The notes under the pieces were generated by a model. It was not told the origin of the DNA. It made no database searches and saw only the letters and a program-made list of their open reading frames with translations. Below, piece after piece: positions 25,661 to 34,079 of a stretch of DNA of 64,000 bases. Position numbers and translations under genes: made by a program. The number at the start of each line of letters is the position of its first letter. The stretch's first letter is position 1. Origin of the DNA: Chitinophagales bacterium (GTDB lineage Bacteria > Bacteroidota > Bacteroidia > Chitinophagales > Saprospiraceae); assembly GCA_013299105.1 (NCBI GenBank), contig JAAFJY010000002.1, positions 62,001-126,000 on the forward strand. Direction: 5' to 3'.

Positions 25661-26914
25661 TCACTCCGTGTAATCCAAATCTTTCCCAAAAGTCTCTGGC
25701 AAACTCAAAATCGAAAAAAAGGCCAGCCCAAGGCAAACCCCTCCCACGATCAAGGCACCTAAAGTAAGGGATGCTGTACTATTTTTGATGAAGAAAAAAC
25801 TAAGGCCGATTGGAATCACCGCCCCACGTACAAAATTGGGCACTGTAGTCGTCACCGTAGCGCGAATATTGGTGCCAAACTGCTCGGAAGCGATGGTCAC
25901 GAACAGCGCCCAATACCCTGTACAAGCTCCCAGCATAAAGGCGAGGAAATAAAAAGTCGAAGGAGAAATATCTTTTACGAACAAATAAATCAACATCATT
26001 AGGGTCATCAGGCCCAGGTACAAAAGCACCACTTTGCGGCGGCTGCGCAAAACTTGACTGAGAAACCCGCTGAACAAATCCCCTACCGACAGCCCTAGAT
26101 ATGCCATCATGATGCAAGTAGCAATGCTGACCTCGCCCACGCCAATTTGCGCCGCAAAACTGGGCGATAATTTGACCAAAACCCCTAGTACAAACCACAC
26201 TGGCAAACCAATGCTGATGCAGTGCAGGTACTTGAACAGGCGCTTGCGGTCGGAGAACAACATGCCAAAATTGCCCTTGGAAACCGATTGCTGTTTCATC
26301 TCGTGGAACATGCCCGACTCAAAAGTACCAAAGCGCAAAAGCAACAACAACAAACCCAAAACCCCTCCAATCAAATAAGCCGTTTGCCAGGGTTCAAAGC
26401 CGAGCAAGCTCAGTTTCATATTGGCAACGAGGGCCGCAGCTACGGCTCCAAGTGCCCCCAAAGTCACAATCAAGGCAGTACCCCAACCCCGGTTTTCTTT
26501 GGTCATGATTTCCGAAACCAGAGTGATAGCAGCCCCCAATTCCCCCGCCAAGCCCAAGCCAGCTAGGAAACGAACGGCCTGGTATTGCCAGATATCGGTC
26601 ACAAAAGCATTGAGGATATTGGCCACCGAGTACATCAAAATGGACCCAAAAAGGATCGACTTGCGCCCTTTGAGGTCGCCCATGATGCCCCACAGCAAGC
26701 CACCAACCAACATACCCGCCATTTGCCAATAAAAAAGGTTGTTGTCAAAAAGATCAGCTACCCGTGCCGGGTCGGAAACATTCAGGCCAGCCGGGCTTTG
26801 GATGCTCTGTTTGCCAATGATGTTGAAAAGCTGGATGTCATAAATATCAACAAAGTAGCCCAGTGCAGCTACAATGACGGTAGAATTGAAAACTTTGCTG
26901 GTTTGTGTACTCAC
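25661..26914 (-). CDS. MFS transporter (metabolite/H+ symporter-like)
   Basis: This 417-residue protein has about 12 hydrophobic segments. The inner-loop signature GDLKGRKS lies after helix 2, and RFLAGLGLAGELG is a sugar/metabolite symporter type motif. The N-terminal Gly-Tyr-Phe-Val-Asp-Ile-Tyr-Asp segment is like MHS-type carriers. Substrate unknown. It has its own promoter and is bounded by an R1 element upstream. The downstream neighbour is xerD, 28 bases away on the same strand. Confidence 0.88.
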   Translation of the reverse strand: MSTQTSKVFNSTVIVAALGYFVDIYDIQLFNIIGKQSIQSPAGLNVSDPARVADLFDNNLFYWQMAGMLVGGLLWGIMGDLKGRKSILFGSILMYSVANILNAFVTDIWQYQAVRFLAGLGLAGELGAAITLVSEIMTKENRGWGTALIVTLGALGAVAAALVANMKLSLLGFEPWQTAYLIGGVLGLLLLLLRFGTFESGMFHEMKQQSVSKGNFGMLFSDRKRLFKYLHCISIGLPVWFVLGVLVKLSPSFAAQIGVGEVSIATCIMMAYLGLSVGDLFSGFLSQVLRSRRKVVLLYLGLMTLMMLIYLFVKDISPSTFYFLAFMLGACTGYWALFVTIASEQFGTNIRATVTTTVPNFVRGAVIPIGLSFFFIKNSTASLTLGALIVGGVCLGLAFFSILSLPETFGKDLDYTE

Positions 26915-26942
26915 GAATGTGCTGATTTAGGTGCATGAGGCG

Positions 26943-26974
26943 GAAAGGTAAAGCGAAATTGCTGATCTTGCAAA
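26943..26974 (-). promoter_or_regulatory. Promoter of the MFS gene
   Basis: On the minus strand TTTG (complement of 26971-26974) is followed after 20 bases by TACCTTTC (26943-26950), one mismatch from TAnnTTTG. It lies 28 bases before the MFS ATG and directly beside R1 copy B. Confidence 0.5.
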
Positions 26975-26976
26975 GA

Positions 26977-27101
26977 GAGCGTAAAAAAATAAGGTGACCG
27001 GATTTGGGTTTAGTGAAAAAAGAAAAGCACCTGGATTAAAGGAAGTTGTGTTCTTTTTTTGCCAAACCTCAAAAGCAAATTTGGTTACCTTATTTTAGCT
27101 C
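26977..27101 (+). repeat. R1 repeat copy B
   Basis: The left end GAGCGTAAAAAAATAAGGTG and right end TTACCTTATTTTAGCTC are inverted repeats. The core carries GGATTTGGGTTTAGTGAAA and GTTGTGTTCTTTTTTTGCC. It lacks the tail seen in copies A and C. Confidence 0.75.
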
Positions 27102-27166
27102 AAATAGAAAAGATGCACGGGGCCTTGTTGCATGAATTTCCTACTTTTGTGCCAAATTCTTACTGC

Positions 27167-29071
27167 ATGCCATCCCTGCAACGCCCATTGAGCCTGACCC
27201 TTGCCGGAGTTTGTTTTGTTTTTTCTAGCTTGTTTGCCCAAATCGACTTGCCTCTTGACAGCGCCACTCGCCAAAGGCTCGACAGTGTGATCGAGGCTGA
27301 AAGGGCCTTGCAACAAATCGTGGGCCTGGCCGTGACCGTAGTGCGCGATGGCCAGATCAGCATGGCCCGGGGCTATGGCTATTCCGATTGGGAAAGCTTG
27401 CGGCCGGTGGATACCCAGACCATTTTTCGTTGGGCCTCCATGTCCAAAAGTTTGACCTCGGTCACCGCTTTTAAACTGAAAGAACAAGGCTTGCTCAACC
27501 TGGATTCGACTGCGCATCATTACGTCCCTGATTTCAACTTTGAAGGGGTAAAAGTGGCGCATTTGTTGCAAAACCGCAGTGGTTTGGGGCATTACGATGA
27601 AATGAACAAGACCTACCCGGAATGGGGCTTGCGTTTGCCTTTTTACCCAAATCGCGATACGCTTGACATGTTTGCTGCGGTCAACATATTCAAAGGCGCT
27701 CCCTTGCAATTTGTACCGGGGGAACGTAATTTGTATTCCACTTTTGGATTCGTGGTAGCTGGTTTAGTGATTGATCGCATTGGGGTCGAACATTTCCAAA
27801 AAGGCTATCCTACCCTGGTCAATGAATACATCGCTTCGCCCTTGGGTATGACAACTCTCAAACCCGAACTCAAAGACCCACTCCCTCCAGAAACTACGGG
27901 TTATTACCTCGACAATGAAAGCGAAATCCAGGTTCGCAAAGACGATGACATCCGCTGGAAACTGGCGGGTGGTGGTTTTCATTCCAATATCTTGGACCTT
28001 GGGCGCTACATTGGCGGCCTGATGACTGGAAAAATCCTGAGCCCTGAGAGTTATGCGCAGATGTGGACCAAACAGACCGATGCCGATTATGCCTATGGTT
28101 TTGATGTAAAGGGTGAAGGCAATTTGCGCAGCGTGGGCCATTCGGGCGCACAAGCCAAAACCCGTACTGTTTTCATGATTTTCCCAGCCTTCAAAACGGG
28201 TATTGGTGTAATGTGTAACTCCGAATGGGCCTCGCCCGAACGCATGGCCCACCTCATCGCCCGTGCTCTGGGAATTGAAGTAAAAGTAGAAAACTACGAG
28301 CCCGCCTGCAACGAAAAAAGCAAATCCAAAAACAGTTACCTGGCGATTGTGGAAGTTGGTACTGGTACTCAACTGGTTCGCAAAGCCTATCCAAGTCGCC
28401 AATTCCAAGCCGAGGTTGCCGTCTTGGCCAAAGTAGGCTATCGCTTGCAAGAAGCAGATTCATACCTCGACAAAAACAATGTCAGGCGCTGGGATGGGGT
28501 ATTTCGCTTGCTGGGACCAGAAACTCAGTTTATGACCCAACAACACCCCGACAGCTTCAATGTAAGGATCAATCGCTTGGCCAAAGAAGGGTTCCACCTG
28601 ATCGACATGGAAACCTACATTGCCAACAAAAACCGATTATGGGCCGGAGTTTTTCAACGCAATGAGCGCCCCGCACAGTTTTTCCACGACCTGGAAGAAA
28701 CCTCGTTTCAGAAGAAATTCCAGGAATTGAGCCGCAAAGGTCAACAACTGGTAGACATCAAAAACTACTGGGACGGCAAAACCCGGCGTTGGGCAGGCCT
28801 GTTTGTACCCGGCAGGCAAAGTCAGGCTTTTTTGCGAAATTTAACGGAAGAAGCTTTCTGGCAAAAGGACAAGACCTTGGCTGAACAAGGGCTTAAGCTG
28901 GTTGATGTAGAAGTGTATGTCCAAAACCGCCAAACCTTTTGGTCAGGTGTTTGGCAGCAAGAAAATGACGACCGCCAACTGATCCGAGACAATCAATCTT
29001 GCAGTTTTCAAAAACGTTGCCGAGGCTTGACTGAAAAAGGCCTCCTGATCGTGGAATGGGAGCGGTTTTGA
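27167..29071 (+). CDS. Exported serine hydrolase (beta-lactamase fold) with C-terminal tandem repeats
   Basis: A signal peptide (residues 1-24, ending SLFAQ) fits an ATG at 27167; earlier open codons lie in the R1 repeat. Residues 35-380 are a class C beta-lactamase/esterase domain: SMSK at 91-94, a YSTFGF tyrosine motif and a late VGHSGA in place of KTG. The C-terminal 240 residues hold four repeats of about 45-50 residues with the pattern Lys-Gly-x-x-Leu-x-Asp-x-x-x-Tyr...Arg-Trp-x-Gly-Val/Leu, typical of bacterial tandem repeat domain BTRD1. The repeats may bind peptide or glycan. It is likely periplasmic or surface-bound. Confidence 0.88.
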   Translation: MPSLQRPLSLTLAGVCFVFSSLFAQIDLPLDSATRQRLDSVIEAERALQQIVGLAVTVVRDGQISMARGYGYSDWESLRPVDTQTIFRWASMSKSLTSVTAFKLKEQGLLNLDSTAHHYVPDFNFEGVKVAHLLQNRSGLGHYDEMNKTYPEWGLRLPFYPNRDTLDMFAAVNIFKGAPLQFVPGERNLYSTFGFVVAGLVIDRIGVEHFQKGYPTLVNEYIASPLGMTTLKPELKDPLPPETTGYYLDNESEIQVRKDDDIRWKLAGGGFHSNILDLGRYIGGLMTGKILSPESYAQMWTKQTDADYAYGFDVKGEGNLRSVGHSGAQAKTRTVFMIFPAFKTGIGVMCNSEWASPERMAHLIARALGIEVKVENYEPACNEKSKSKNSYLAIVEVGTGTQLVRKAYPSRQFQAEVAVLAKVGYRLQEADSYLDKNNVRRWDGVFRLLGPETQFMTQQHPDSFNVRINRLAKEGFHLIDMETYIANKNRLWAGVFQRNERPAQFFHDLEETSFQKKFQELSRKGQQLVDIKNYWDGKTRRWAGLFVPGRQSQAFLRNLTEEAFWQKDKTLAEQGLKLVDVEVYVQNRQTFWSGVWQQENDDRQLIRDNQSCSFQKRCRGLTEKGLLIVEWERF

Positions 29072-29078
29072 ACGCTGA

Positions 29079-29519
29079 TCATCTTTCCTGCCAATAGCGA
29101 TAAGTGCGGTCCACTGGTTCAAAGTCCAGTTTTTGGTAAAACCGCGCAGAATATCCACTGTTGCGCCTAATTTCTAGCAAAATACCCTTGTGGTTTTGGC
29201 GGCGAACCTGTTTTTGGGCTTCTTGCAGCAGCTCTTCGGCCACATCCTCAGCACGCTCACCGATACTGGTAAACATATCGCTGATCAGCCAATCTTGGCG
29301 CAAATCGGCAGCCGAAAAAATGGGGTACATGATCGCAAAACCCAAAGCGTCATCATTGCGTTGGGCCAGCAAAATGATGGCTTCGCTGCGGCGTAAGCGC
29401 TGGCTCAAAAACTCCTCCGCTTGGGTAGCATCTGGGCGCTGCCCCAGGCTTTGACGATACTGTTCAAACAATGGCGTCAATTTCTCCAGGTGACGGCGTG
29501 CGGCTTTGATGACTCTCAT
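29079..29519 (-). CDS. GNAT family N-acetyltransferase
   Basis: This 146-residue protein has a GNAT layout: an N-terminal helix pair (ARRHLEKLTPLFEQYRQ), a central strand ALGFAIMYPIFS, the DMFT strand before the acetyl-CoA loop (motif A, ERAEDVAEELL), and the terminal SARFYQKLDFEPVD typical of the family. The acetyl acceptor is unknown. It converges with the serine hydrolase gene (7-base gap). Confidence 0.85.
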   Translation of the reverse strand: MRVIKAARRHLEKLTPLFEQYRQSLGQRPDATQAEEFLSQRLRRSEAIILLAQRNDDALGFAIMYPIFSAADLRQDWLISDMFTSIGERAEDVAEELLQEAQKQVRRQNHKGILLEIRRNSGYSARFYQKLDFEPVDRTYRYWQER

Positions 29520-29592
29520 GGTTTGAATTTAGGGAGCAAACAAAAAATAAAATACCCAAATTCATTGTGCTTTGACACCATTCAGGTTTCCT

Positions 29593-29626
29593 CTTTTCAA
29601 CATTTCAACCCTTCAACATTTCAACT
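29593..29626. repeat. TTTCAAC heptad repeat
   Basis: Four TTCAAC units (at CTTTTCAACA, TTTCAACCC, TTCAACATTT and TTTCAACT) occur in the gap between two minus-strand genes. The same heptad recurs at five other intergenic sites in the window. Confidence 0.55.
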
Positions 29627-29688
29627 ACAGTAGGGTTTTAGTAGAACCGAGAACATATGTCTTTGGTATATTTTATTCAGGAACTCTA

Positions 29689-30945
29689 TTACTCTTGTTC
29701 CAGGTTGGTTTTCAGTTGCGCCAAGTACTCGCTCAGGCTACTGCTGAAATAAGGCAACAAAGACTCCGGTAGCTTGCTTTCCAAGGTCTTCATCAGCTCG
29801 CGAGCCTGCGGCTTTTTGCCAGCTTCCAAGAGCTGAAAAATGGCATTGGCGTAACCCAAGCGGTAGTAATTGAGCTGGGTCATCAGGTCAGGATTGTTTT
29901 TGATCGCCTCTTGGTTACTGGCCAGGCTTTGCAATTGGTAGTTTTGCAAATACTCTTCCGGGGCTTTGCTTTCCACTTCCGAGCAAGGGTTGAGGTATTG
30001 CACCAAAACGCCGTATTCCAATTTGGATTCGAGGTAAAGCATGTCTTCGGTAGGAAATCCAGCCGTGAAATACACATCTGCCTGGAATTCGTTTTCGAGG
30101 ATGAATTGTAGTAAAATCCACTCAGCGCGGTACAAAAACTCGCCATGGTGGAACTGTGGGATTTCCCATTCAAATTCATCTTTTTCACCACAGCGATTTT
30201 TGGCAATGCCAGCGAAAACCTTGCCTGTGGTCCAAGTCATGAGGCTAGGGATGTAACCGATGTCGAGTGAATCGCGAATGACCGGGTTTTGGGCTTTTTC
30301 GTCCAAATACAAGCAGTACCAATCGGTATTCAGCAGGCCCATGTCCAAAACTTCTACATCGGGGCGGTATTTCTCGACTACTTGCACGTACCAAAGTGGG
30401 AAGGAAAAATTGTCGCCCGCCGAAAACAAAACGGCTTTGGGTTTGCAATTGCCCAAAACATTACGGGCCATTTCCAGCAGTGGTTCGGCAAAACCACCGC
30501 GCTTGCGGCCTTCCAGAAATGCAAATTTAGCGGAATCAGGCTCCTCTTGGGCCAAATAAGCCAAAGCGAGGGCACCCCATACCGAGCCAATTTTGGAATG
30601 CGGGTCCAAAGCTACTTTTTCACCCTGGTAAATAGGGTTGATTTTGATCACCTGCTCCAGGTAATAACTCACCCGCTCGGTTTGACTGCGGCTGATGGTA
30701 TTGAGCATGGCCATGCTGCGAGCATTCAGGCGGTCGTGGGCATACGCGAGGAAATAATTCACTTCTGCGTTCTGAGCTTGCAGGGCACGAGCCTGGGTCA
30801 GGAGATTCACCGCCTGGTTAAAATCTTGTTCTGCGTAGTCTTTTCGAAACTCTTCCTTGGCGCGGCTCAAAAGCGTTGAGACTTCTTGCGACCAGGCAAA
30901 CGTTTCCAAGCAAAAAAACAAGGCAAAAGTGAGGATGTATTTCAT
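29689..30945 (-). CDS. Exported TPR-like protein related to the soluble part of DUF2723 proteins
   Basis: The ATG at 30945 gives a clean signal peptide (MKYILTFALFFCLETFAWSQ). Residues 25-160 look like tetratricopeptide helices. The later part contains FSAGDNFSFPLWYVQVVE, RPDVEVLDMGLLNTDWY, which matches the pattern of the C-terminal soluble region of Bacteroidota DUF2723 membrane proteins (GDNDTFPLWYLQ type). The multi-pass DUF2723 membrane part is absent. It is therefore a secreted or periplasmic form of that domain. Its role, possibly envelope glycan assembly, is unknown. Confidence 0.75.
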   Translation of the reverse strand: MKYILTFALFFCLETFAWSQEVSTLLSRAKEEFRKDYAEQDFNQAVNLLTQARALQAQNAEVNYFLAYAHDRLNARSMAMLNTISRSQTERVSYYLEQVIKINPIYQGEKVALDPHSKIGSVWGALALAYLAQEEPDSAKFAFLEGRKRGGFAEPLLEMARNVLGNCKPKAVLFSAGDNFSFPLWYVQVVEKYRPDVEVLDMGLLNTDWYCLYLDEKAQNPVIRDSLDIGYIPSLMTWTTGKVFAGIAKNRCGEKDEFEWEIPQFHHGEFLYRAEWILLQFILENEFQADVYFTAGFPTEDMLYLESKLEYGVLVQYLNPCSEVESKAPEEYLQNYQLQSLASNQEAIKNNPDLMTQLNYYRLGYANAIFQLLEAGKKPQARELMKTLESKLPESLLPYFSSSLSEYLAQLKTNLEQE

Positions 30946-31224
30946 GTTGTGGTGATGGTCCGAAGTTGAGCTGTGATAGACGTTTTGATACGCTTTCAAA
31001 CGTCTATTTTATCAAAAATCTTGTTCCGCTGTATTTACATCCAACCCAAATGCAGTAAATAATGTTTGAATCAAGTTTTTTTTGTCCACCACCATTATGG
31101 TTTGTGAATCAAATGTCCTAAGCGAGACTATAAATTGTGTAACTTCGCAGGTGTTTATACATGTAAATCTCGTTTGTGCATTTTTCAAACTTGGTTTTAC
31201 CGACCCAATTAAACCTTTTGCCGG

Positions 31225-31929
31225 ATGAGTGATCAAAGTTTTTGGTATTTAGAAAACATCGACGTTACAGGAATTTTTTGCCCCCAAAAAATTCGTCGTG
31301 GTGACTTAGAAGAGCATTTTCACCGTTGTTACAAGCGGGGAGAATACATTTATCTACCCGATGAAGCTGCTGATCGAATTTTCTTCCTCACCGAAGGAAG
31401 GGTGAAAGTAGGGACCTACAGTGATGGAGGCAAAGAAATCACCAAAGCCATCCTGGGTAAAGGGGATGTGTTTGGAGAGTTGGCCCTGATTGGAGAAAGC
31501 AAACGACGGGATTTTGCCTACACCATGGATGAGGCGACGGTTTGTGTGGTCAATGTCGATGAAATGAAAGCCCTGATGCGTGACCACAGCGCTTTGAATC
31601 TTTTTCTACTCAAGATCATGGGCTCCAGAATGCTGGAAATGGAGAAACGATTGGAGTCATTGGTGTTCAAAGATTCCAAAACGCGGATCATCGATTTTTT
31701 GCTGGAAATGGCGCAGACCAAAGGTCGAAAAGTGGGTTTTGAAACCGAGGTGCGCAAGTTCATCACCCACCAGGAAATTGCCAACCTCACGGCTACTTCT
31801 CGCCAAACGGTAACCACCCTGCTCAATGACCTGCGCGATCGAAATATATTGACTTTTGACCGCAGACGCCTTTTGATTCGTGACATGGTGCTGCTGGAAA
31901 AAGAAGTACTTACAGCTGAAGGTGTATAA
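31225..31929 (+). CDS. Crp/Fnr-family transcriptional regulator
   Basis: The protein has 234 residues: an N-terminal cyclic-nucleotide-binding-like domain (about 20-140; GDVFGELAL) and a C-terminal winged helix with the recognition segment HQEIANLTATSRQTVTTLLNDL. There is no four-cysteine iron-sulfur cluster of the FNR type (cysteines are at CPQ, HRCY and VCVV). The ligand may be a nucleotide or none. It is followed immediately by R1 copy C, with the M28 lipoprotein gene 347 bases on. The upstream gap contains TAACTTCG at 31140-31147, a weak -7-like box. Confidence 0.9.
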   Translation: MSDQSFWYLENIDVTGIFCPQKIRRGDLEEHFHRCYKRGEYIYLPDEAADRIFFLTEGRVKVGTYSDGGKEITKAILGKGDVFGELALIGESKRRDFAYTMDEATVCVVNVDEMKALMRDHSALNLFLLKIMGSRMLEMEKRLESLVFKDSKTRIIDFLLEMAQTKGRKVGFETEVRKFITHQEIANLTATSRQTVTTLLNDLRDRNILTFDRRRLLIRDMVLLEKEVLTAEGV

Positions 31930-31931
31930 GG

Positions 31932-32170
31932 GAGCGTAAAAAAATAAAGTGGACAGGTTTGGGTTTAGTGAAAAAAGATAACTACCTGCTTAAGCAACTG
32001 GATGAAAATAAGTTGTGTTCTTTTTTTGCTAAACTTCAGAAACAAAGATGTCCATCTTATTTTAGCTCAAATACCAATAGACTTTATGAACAATTAAATT
32101 AATTGGCCATAACAGGGCCGTTTTCACCTGCTTATCGTTTCTTTTTTTGCCCATAGCTGGACTACGAACT
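31932..32170 (+). repeat. R1 repeat copy C plus tail, directly after the crp-type gene
   Basis: The core 31932-32068 runs from GAGCGTAAAAAAATAA to TTATTTTAGCTC. The first base is two bases after the Crp/Fnr stop codon. The tail 32079-32170 (AATTAATTGGCCATAA, CGTTTCTTTTTTTGCCC) is shared with copy A. The 347-base gap 31930-32276 holds nothing else I can call. Confidence 0.75.
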
Positions 32171-32276
32171 AAAAAGAAGCCTCAATCAGCCAAAAAACTC
32201 CTCTGTTCTGTCTCAAAAATCTAATGTACATAGAGTCTAATTTTTCATCAAATTTGTGCCCGAAAATCTAATCTAC

Positions 32277-33296
32277 ATGTTAAAAAAATCACTCTTGTTA
32301 CTCGGTGCCCTCGGCTTGTGCACCCTGCTCATGGTTCAATGCCGCAATAAAAAAGTCGAAACGGAATCAACGGAAAATGAACCAGTGACCGAAGTAAAAG
32401 TACCACTTTTTGACCGCGATTCGGCCTTCAATTTTGTGGCCAAACAGACTGAATTCGGCCCCCGTGTACCCAATACCCCTCCACATAAGGCCTGCCGCGA
32501 TTGGTTGATCCAGCAATTCAAAGGTTTTGGCATGGAGGTCATTGAACAGGATTTTACGGCCAAAGCCTTTACTGGTGCCACCCTGAATGGTACCAATATC
32601 ATCGCCCAGTACAAACCAGAACTCAAGCGCCGCCTGCTTTTCGCAGCCCACTGGGATTCTCGCCCTTTTGCGGATTCACCCCTGAACAAGGGCAATAAAA
32701 AAGCCCCCGTCATGGGTGCCGATGACGGCGCATCAGGCGTTGGGGTTTTGCTGGAAGTAGCACGTCAATTGCAAGCCAACCCACTGGATTTGGGCGTGGA
32801 CATCATCTTGTTTGACCTGGAAGACTATGGTGCCGATACCGATGATCCCAATGATTCACAAGTCAATACCTGGTGCCTGGGCTCACAGCATTGGGGTAGC
32901 AACGTACATTATAAGGATGGTATTCGCCCCGATTACGGTGTTCTGCTCGACATGGTAGGTGCGCCCAATGCCCGCTTTGGTTACGACCAGGCTTCCTACG
33001 CTTATGCACCCGATGTGTTACAAAAAGTATGGGATTTGGCCGCCGAAATGGGTTATGGTCAATACTTCAAAAAAGAAGACAGTGGAGGCATCACCGACGA
33101 TCACGTGTATGTGAACCAACTGGCCAAAATCAAAATGATCGACATCATCAACCGGCCTACCACCAACGAAATCGGTTTTGTGGACCACTGGCATACCAAT
33201 GGCGACACCATTGACAAGATCGACAGATTTACCTTGCGGGCGGTAGGCCAGGTTTTGCTGGCTTTAATTTACCGCGAACACAACGGATCGATCTAA
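32277..33296 (+). CDS. Glutaminyl-cyclase-like M28 family lipoprotein
   Basis: The ATG at 32277 gives a lipoprotein signal peptide with lipobox LMVQC (C22). The mature domain carries the M28 zinc ligands: H125 (AAHWDSRP), D149/D150 (GADDGASG) and E182 (DLEDYG). WCLGSQHW and the WDSRPFAD segment are more like glutaminyl cyclase (N-terminal pyroglutamate formation) than a true aminopeptidase. The GTG 7 codons upstream would spoil the signal peptide. It is the first gene of a run with truA and a nitrilase-family gene, with a 1-base gap to truA. Confidence 0.9.
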   Translation: MLKKSLLLLGALGLCTLLMVQCRNKKVETESTENEPVTEVKVPLFDRDSAFNFVAKQTEFGPRVPNTPPHKACRDWLIQQFKGFGMEVIEQDFTAKAFTGATLNGTNIIAQYKPELKRRLLFAAHWDSRPFADSPLNKGNKKAPVMGADDGASGVGVLLEVARQLQANPLDLGVDIILFDLEDYGADTDDPNDSQVNTWCLGSQHWGSNVHYKDGIRPDYGVLLDMVGAPNARFGYDQASYAYAPDVLQKVWDLAAEMGYGQYFKKEDSGGITDDHVYVNQLAKIKMIDIINRPTTNEIGFVDHWHTNGDTIDKIDRFTLRAVGQVLLALIYREHNGSI

Positions 33297-33297
33297 A

Positions 33298-34071
33298 ATG
33301 GCCAAATTCAAACTAACACTCGAATACGACGGCAGCCGCTACCGGGGTTGGCAATTGCAAGAAGAATCGCGCTCGATTCAAGGCGAGCTCCTACGGGCTT
33401 GCCGAAAGGTGTTCCAAACTGACAAAGTAGAACTCTACGGATCGGGCCGCACCGATTCCGGAGTACACGCCCTGGGGCAAGTTGCGCATCTGGAAGTCAA
33501 AAGCACCCTGGCCCCCAAGGATATTCGAGCCCAACTCAACGAAATCCTCAACCACGACCTCAACGTATTGAAGGTAGAACCCGCCAAGCCCAAGTTTCAC
33601 GCCCGGCATGATGCCTCGGCGCGCAGCTATGTGTACCAAATCAGCCGCCGCCGTTCGGCTTTTGGCAAGCACTTTTGTTGGTGGGTAAAAGATCCGCTTG
33701 ATGTGGCCAAGATGAACGAGGCCGCACAAGTTCTGATTGGATTTCACGATTTCAAGTCTTTTTCCAACGAAAAAGGGTCTGAAAAAAGCTCACAAGTCGA
33801 CTTGTTGCAGCTCAAAGTGGTGGAAAAAGACGAACTCCTGATCGTGCACGTGGTCGCCTCTCATTTTTTGTGGAAAATGGTGCGCCGCATGGTTGGTGTT
33901 CTGGTCGAAGTGGGTGCCGGACGCATGGGCATCGCCCAGGTCAAAGCCTACCTTGATCAACCTGGTAGCCCGGAGCCCGCCAAGTACACCGCCCCTCCTT
34001 CTGGATTGTTTTTGGAAAAAGTGTACTACCCTGGTGAACGCATTGAAACCACTTTTCAGACGCTTTTTTGA
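33298..34071 (+). CDS. truA: tRNA pseudouridine synthase TruA
   Basis: The protein is 257 residues, normal for the family. The catalytic aspartate is D53 in YGSGRTDSGVHALGQ. It has the two-domain alpha/beta layout of TruA, which converts U38-U40 of tRNA anticodon stems. The stop overlaps the first open codon of the following amidase gene, so the two lie in one operon. Confidence 0.97.
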   Translation: MAKFKLTLEYDGSRYRGWQLQEESRSIQGELLRACRKVFQTDKVELYGSGRTDSGVHALGQVAHLEVKSTLAPKDIRAQLNEILNHDLNVLKVEPAKPKFHARHDASARSYVYQISRRRSAFGKHFCWWVKDPLDVAKMNEAAQVLIGFHDFKSFSNEKGSEKSSQVDLLQLKVVEKDELLIVHVVASHFLWKMVRRMVGVLVEVGAGRMGIAQVKAYLDQPGSPEPAKYTAPPSGLFLEKVYYPGERIETTFQTLF

Positions 34072-34079
34072 AAAATGGC

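Noticed and set aside
31012-31236. Minus-strand open frame of 74 codons overlapping the Crp/Fnr start
   Set aside because: It has no domain or signal, overlaps the regulator start by 12 bases and lies in the probable promoter region.
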